Of a DNA stretch of 7,430 nucleotides, positions 6,035-7,430 are shown piece by piece. Numbering within the stretch: position 1 is the stretch's first letter; each line of letters starts with the position of its first letter. The notes under the pieces were generated by a model. It ran no database searches. It saw only the letters and a program-made list of their open reading frames with translations, and was not told where the DNA came from. A program made the position numbers and the translations under genes. Location: NCBI GenBank assembly GCA_934670175.1, contig CAKUOX010000094.1:1-7430 (forward strand), written 5' to 3'. The stretch comes from an uncultured Clostridia bacterium (GTDB taxonomy: Bacteria > Bacillota > Clostridia > Christensenellales > Aristaeellaceae).

Positions 6035-6696
6035 ATTTTCTGATTTCGGTTTGCAGCCCGCGCGCGCTGCCCACGCTGACGCAGATCTGTCAGGAGCTGG
6101 ACATGCGCCTGCCCGTGGCGGCGCTTGCGCGCGGCACGGCGGTGCGCAGCATGCTGGATATTCTGGGCATTGAGGACAACGAGCGGCGCGTGGTTTTCAG
6201 CGTCGCCGATACGGAAAAGACCCGCGAATTCATTCGTCAGCAGCAGCGCCGCATGTTTATCGGCGTGCCCGGCCACGGCATCACCGTGGCGATCCCCATC
6301 AAGAGCATCGGAGGTGGAAAGACCGTGGCATATCTCAACGGCGATCGGCAGGACGCGAAATACGCGCCCGAACTGAACTACGCCTATGAGCTGATCGTGG
6401 CCATTGCAAACGAGGGGCGCACCGATCAGGTCATGAACGCGGCGCGCCATGCAGGCGCACGCGGCGGCACCGTGCTGCACGGCAAGGGCACCGCAGGCGA
6501 GACGGCGCAGAAATTCTTCAATGTGTCCATTGCCAGCGAAAAGGAAGTGGTGCTCATCGTGGCCGAGGCAGCGCAGAAATCCGCCATCATGTCCGCGATC
6601 CTGAAGGACGCCGGACCGGCCAGCGACGCGGGCGCGATCGTATTTTCACTGCCGATCAGCGAGGTTGCGGGCTTCGGACTGTTTGCCGAGGCGTAG
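6031..6696 (+). CDS. Tandem PII-like (GlnB/GlnK-fold) regulatory protein
   Basis: A 221-residue cytosolic protein with no signal or membrane segment, read as two PII-like domains. The C-terminal one (about 116-219) starts with a hydrophobic strand (YELIVAIA). GARGGTVLHGKG (142-153), the strand ASEKEVVLIV (168-177) and the closing segment DAGAIVFSLPISEV (199-212) follow, the usual PII order. The N-terminal half (about 1-97) has the same pattern more weakly: FLISV, ALARGTAVRSML (31-42), NERRVVFSV, and GHGITVAIPIKSI (81-93). Canonical T-loop and GDGKIF-type residues are not obvious, so the ligand cannot be predicted. ATG 6031 is chosen over GTG 6013 because GGGAGG (6015-6020) sits 10 bases before it and MNFLISV begins the first strand. 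Its overlap with the DUF1538 gene suggests that it binds and gates that membrane protein, as GlnK does AmtB. PII membership is fairly secure; the tandem reading is less so. Confidence 0.75.
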   Translation: MNFLISVCSPRALPTLTQICQELDMRLPVAALARGTAVRSMLDILGIEDNERRVVFSVADTEKTREFIRQQQRRMFIGVPGHGITVAIPIKSIGGGKTVAYLNGDRQDAKYAPELNYAYELIVAIANEGRTDQVMNAARHAGARGGTVLHGKGTAGETAQKFFNVSIASEKEVVLIVAEAAQKSAIMSAILKDAGPASDAGAIVFSLPISEVAGFGLFAEA

Positions 6697-6765
6697 CTCC
6701 TCCGAGTCGATCGGCGAGCTGCCCGAAAAATACCTGTTCACGAAAACAAAGGAGGCCGATCTGCC

Positions 6766-7254
6766 ATGTCGCCCGAAGCCCTGAATGCCGTTTATGCCGC
6801 CATTGGCGATTGTACGCCGATGCGCACCGATTGCGGCCTGCTCTGCGGCGCGGCCTGCTGCTATCCGGACGATGAGGGCGCGGGCGGCGTATGCCTGCTG
6901 CCCGGCGAGGAGGCACTGCTGGACGGCGCGCCCTGGGCAGAGCTCGGCTTTGACGCGCAAATGGCGCGGCCGATGCTGATCTGCCGCGGCGCATGTGACC
7001 GCGCGCGGCGGCCGTTTCTCTGCCGCGTGTTCCCCCTGTGCCCTACGATGGGCAAAAACGGCTGGACGGTGCGCCCCGATGCGCGGGCGCGCGCGCTGTG
7101 CCCGCTGTCGCGCGGCGGACTGCGGGCGCTGGATCCGGCGTTTGTGCGCGGCTGTGTGCGGGCAGCGCGGCGAATCGCCGCCGATGCGGAGGGCGAGGCG
7201 TTTTTGCGCCGCTGGGCTGAAATCGAAGCGGAATTCCGCAAGCCGCTGTGGTGA
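6766..7254 (+). CDS. Cys-rich protein related to the YkgJ / PF03692 cysteine-cluster family
   Basis: A soluble 162-residue protein with 12 Cys (16, 23, 27, 31, 32, 43, 73, 77, 86, 92, 112, 130) and no signal peptide. The N-terminal part has DCGLLCGAACC (22-32), a C-x3-C-x3-CC spacing rather than the usual CxxCxxCC, then GVCLLPGEE (41-49). The middle has CRGAC (73-77) and RPFLCRVFPLCP (82-93), whose RPxxCRxFP core is typical of YkgJ-type zinc/iron-binding proteins. A metal- or Fe-S-binding role is likely, but the reaction is unknown. A strong AAAGGAGG (6748-6755) sits 10 bases before the ATG. It lies 69 bases after the PII-like gene with no terminator seen between, so co-transcription is possible. 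No clear terminator follows either. Confidence 0.7.
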   Translation: MSPEALNAVYAAIGDCTPMRTDCGLLCGAACCYPDDEGAGGVCLLPGEEALLDGAPWAELGFDAQMARPMLICRGACDRARRPFLCRVFPLCPTMGKNGWTVRPDARARALCPLSRGGLRALDPAFVRGCVRAARRIAADAEGEAFLRRWAEIEAEFRKPLW

Positions 7255-7300
7255 ATATTGCCCGCGCAACTCATCCGCTATTTTTTAACACTTATATGTA

Positions 7301-7329
7301 TTGACAAAATCCCCGTCTCGGCATATAAT
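7301..7329 (+). promoter_or_regulatory. Perfect-consensus sigma-A promoter for the tRNA gene
   Basis: TTGACA (7301-7306), an exact 17-base spacer and TATAAT (7324-7329) match the vegetative consensus in full. Transcription should begin near 7336, giving a leader of about 20 bases before the tRNA 5' end at 7356. Such strong promoters are usual for stable RNA genes, and more tRNA genes may follow beyond the window. Confidence 0.92.
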
Positions 7330-7355
7330 GTATGAGTGCTTTGGAAAAAGCATAA

Positions 7356-7430
7356 GGTCCCTTAGCTCAGCTGGATAGAGCGTCTGGCTACGGACCAGAA
7401 GGTCAGGGGTTCGAATCCCTTAGGGTCCGC
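7356..7430 (+). tRNA. tRNA-Arg (anticodon ACG), cut at its 3' end
   Basis: Cloverleaf read by hand: acceptor 7356-7362 with 7422-7428; D stem GCTC/GAGC (7365-7368, 7378-7381) with GG in the loop; anticodon stem TCTGG/CCAGA (7383-7387, 7395-7399) around loop CTACGGA. This gives U33 and anticodon ACG at 7390-7392, which after A34-to-inosine editing reads CGU/CGC/CGA. The variable loop has five bases (7400-7404). The T arm is AGGGG-TTCGAAT-CCCTT (7405-7421). The discriminator is G7429, and C7430 would be the first base of an encoded CCA. The third acceptor pair is T7358 with T7426, a mismatch; the other six pairs are Watson-Crick. Confidence 0.94.

Noticed and set aside
5758..6480. 240-codon minus-strand frame across the DUF1538/PII-like junction.
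   Set aside because: A composition-driven shadow of two well-supported + strand genes, with no recognisable domain.
6683..6783. Open frame from TTG 6683 across the gap into the next gene, with a coding-like stretch SIGELPEKYLFTKTKEADLP.
   Set aside because: No ribosome binding site or ATG, only about 33 codons, and it overlaps both neighbours. The strong site at 6748 clearly serves ATG 6766.
7227..7286. Possible terminator after the Cys-rich gene, using the T run at 7281-7286.
   Set aside because: The only pairing (AGCGGA with TCCGCT) leaves a loop of about 40 bases. No compact hairpin precedes the T run.

Overview
The window is GC-rich, and every gene I can support lies on the + strand. 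Strong GGAGG-type ribosome binding sites, sigma-A-type promoters, a clostridial-style FeoB with a small Cys-rich partner, and a secreted L,D-transpeptidase on Big2-like repeats suggest a Gram-positive anaerobe, most likely a GC-rich gut Clostridia (Christensenellales/Oscillospirales-like). The placement is inferred from gene content and sequence style only.

Layout. (1) 1-2675 is the end of a ferrous-iron uptake (feo) unit: feoB, missing only its first few residues at the window edge, then a 45-residue one-helix Cys-rich FeoB-associated protein and a clear intrinsic terminator. (2) 2735-3097 encodes a short DtxR-like winged-helix regulator that appears to have lost the usual metal ligands. (3) 3182-4291 encodes an exported L,D-transpeptidase (YkuD-type, COG3786-like), preceded by an AT-rich, palindrome-bearing leader and followed by a terminator. 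(4) 4414-6696 is a promoter followed by a two-gene unit: a membrane protein with two DUF1538 repeats, overlapping by ATGA with a protein that looks like two PII-like (GlnB/GlnK-fold) domains in one chain. (5) 6766-7254 encodes a 12-cysteine protein related to the YkgJ/PF03692 cysteine-cluster family. It has a strong ribosome binding site and no visible terminator before it, so it may be read through from the pair. (6) 7301-7430 holds a perfect-consensus promoter and a tRNA-Arg(ACG) that runs to the window edge.

How the genes work together. FeoB imports Fe(II) using its G domain, and the small Cys-rich protein probably assists it. The next gene is a metal-regulator-like protein, but whether it still senses metal is doubtful. 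The DUF1538/PII-like pair resembles other transporter-plus-PII pairs (AmtB-GlnK, SbtA-SbtB): a membrane protein of unknown substrate with a dedicated cytosolic PII-type regulator. This is the least understood system here and the best candidate for new biology. No CRISPR array, insertion sequence, phage gene or integrase was seen. No stretch longer than about 250 bases lacks a gene.
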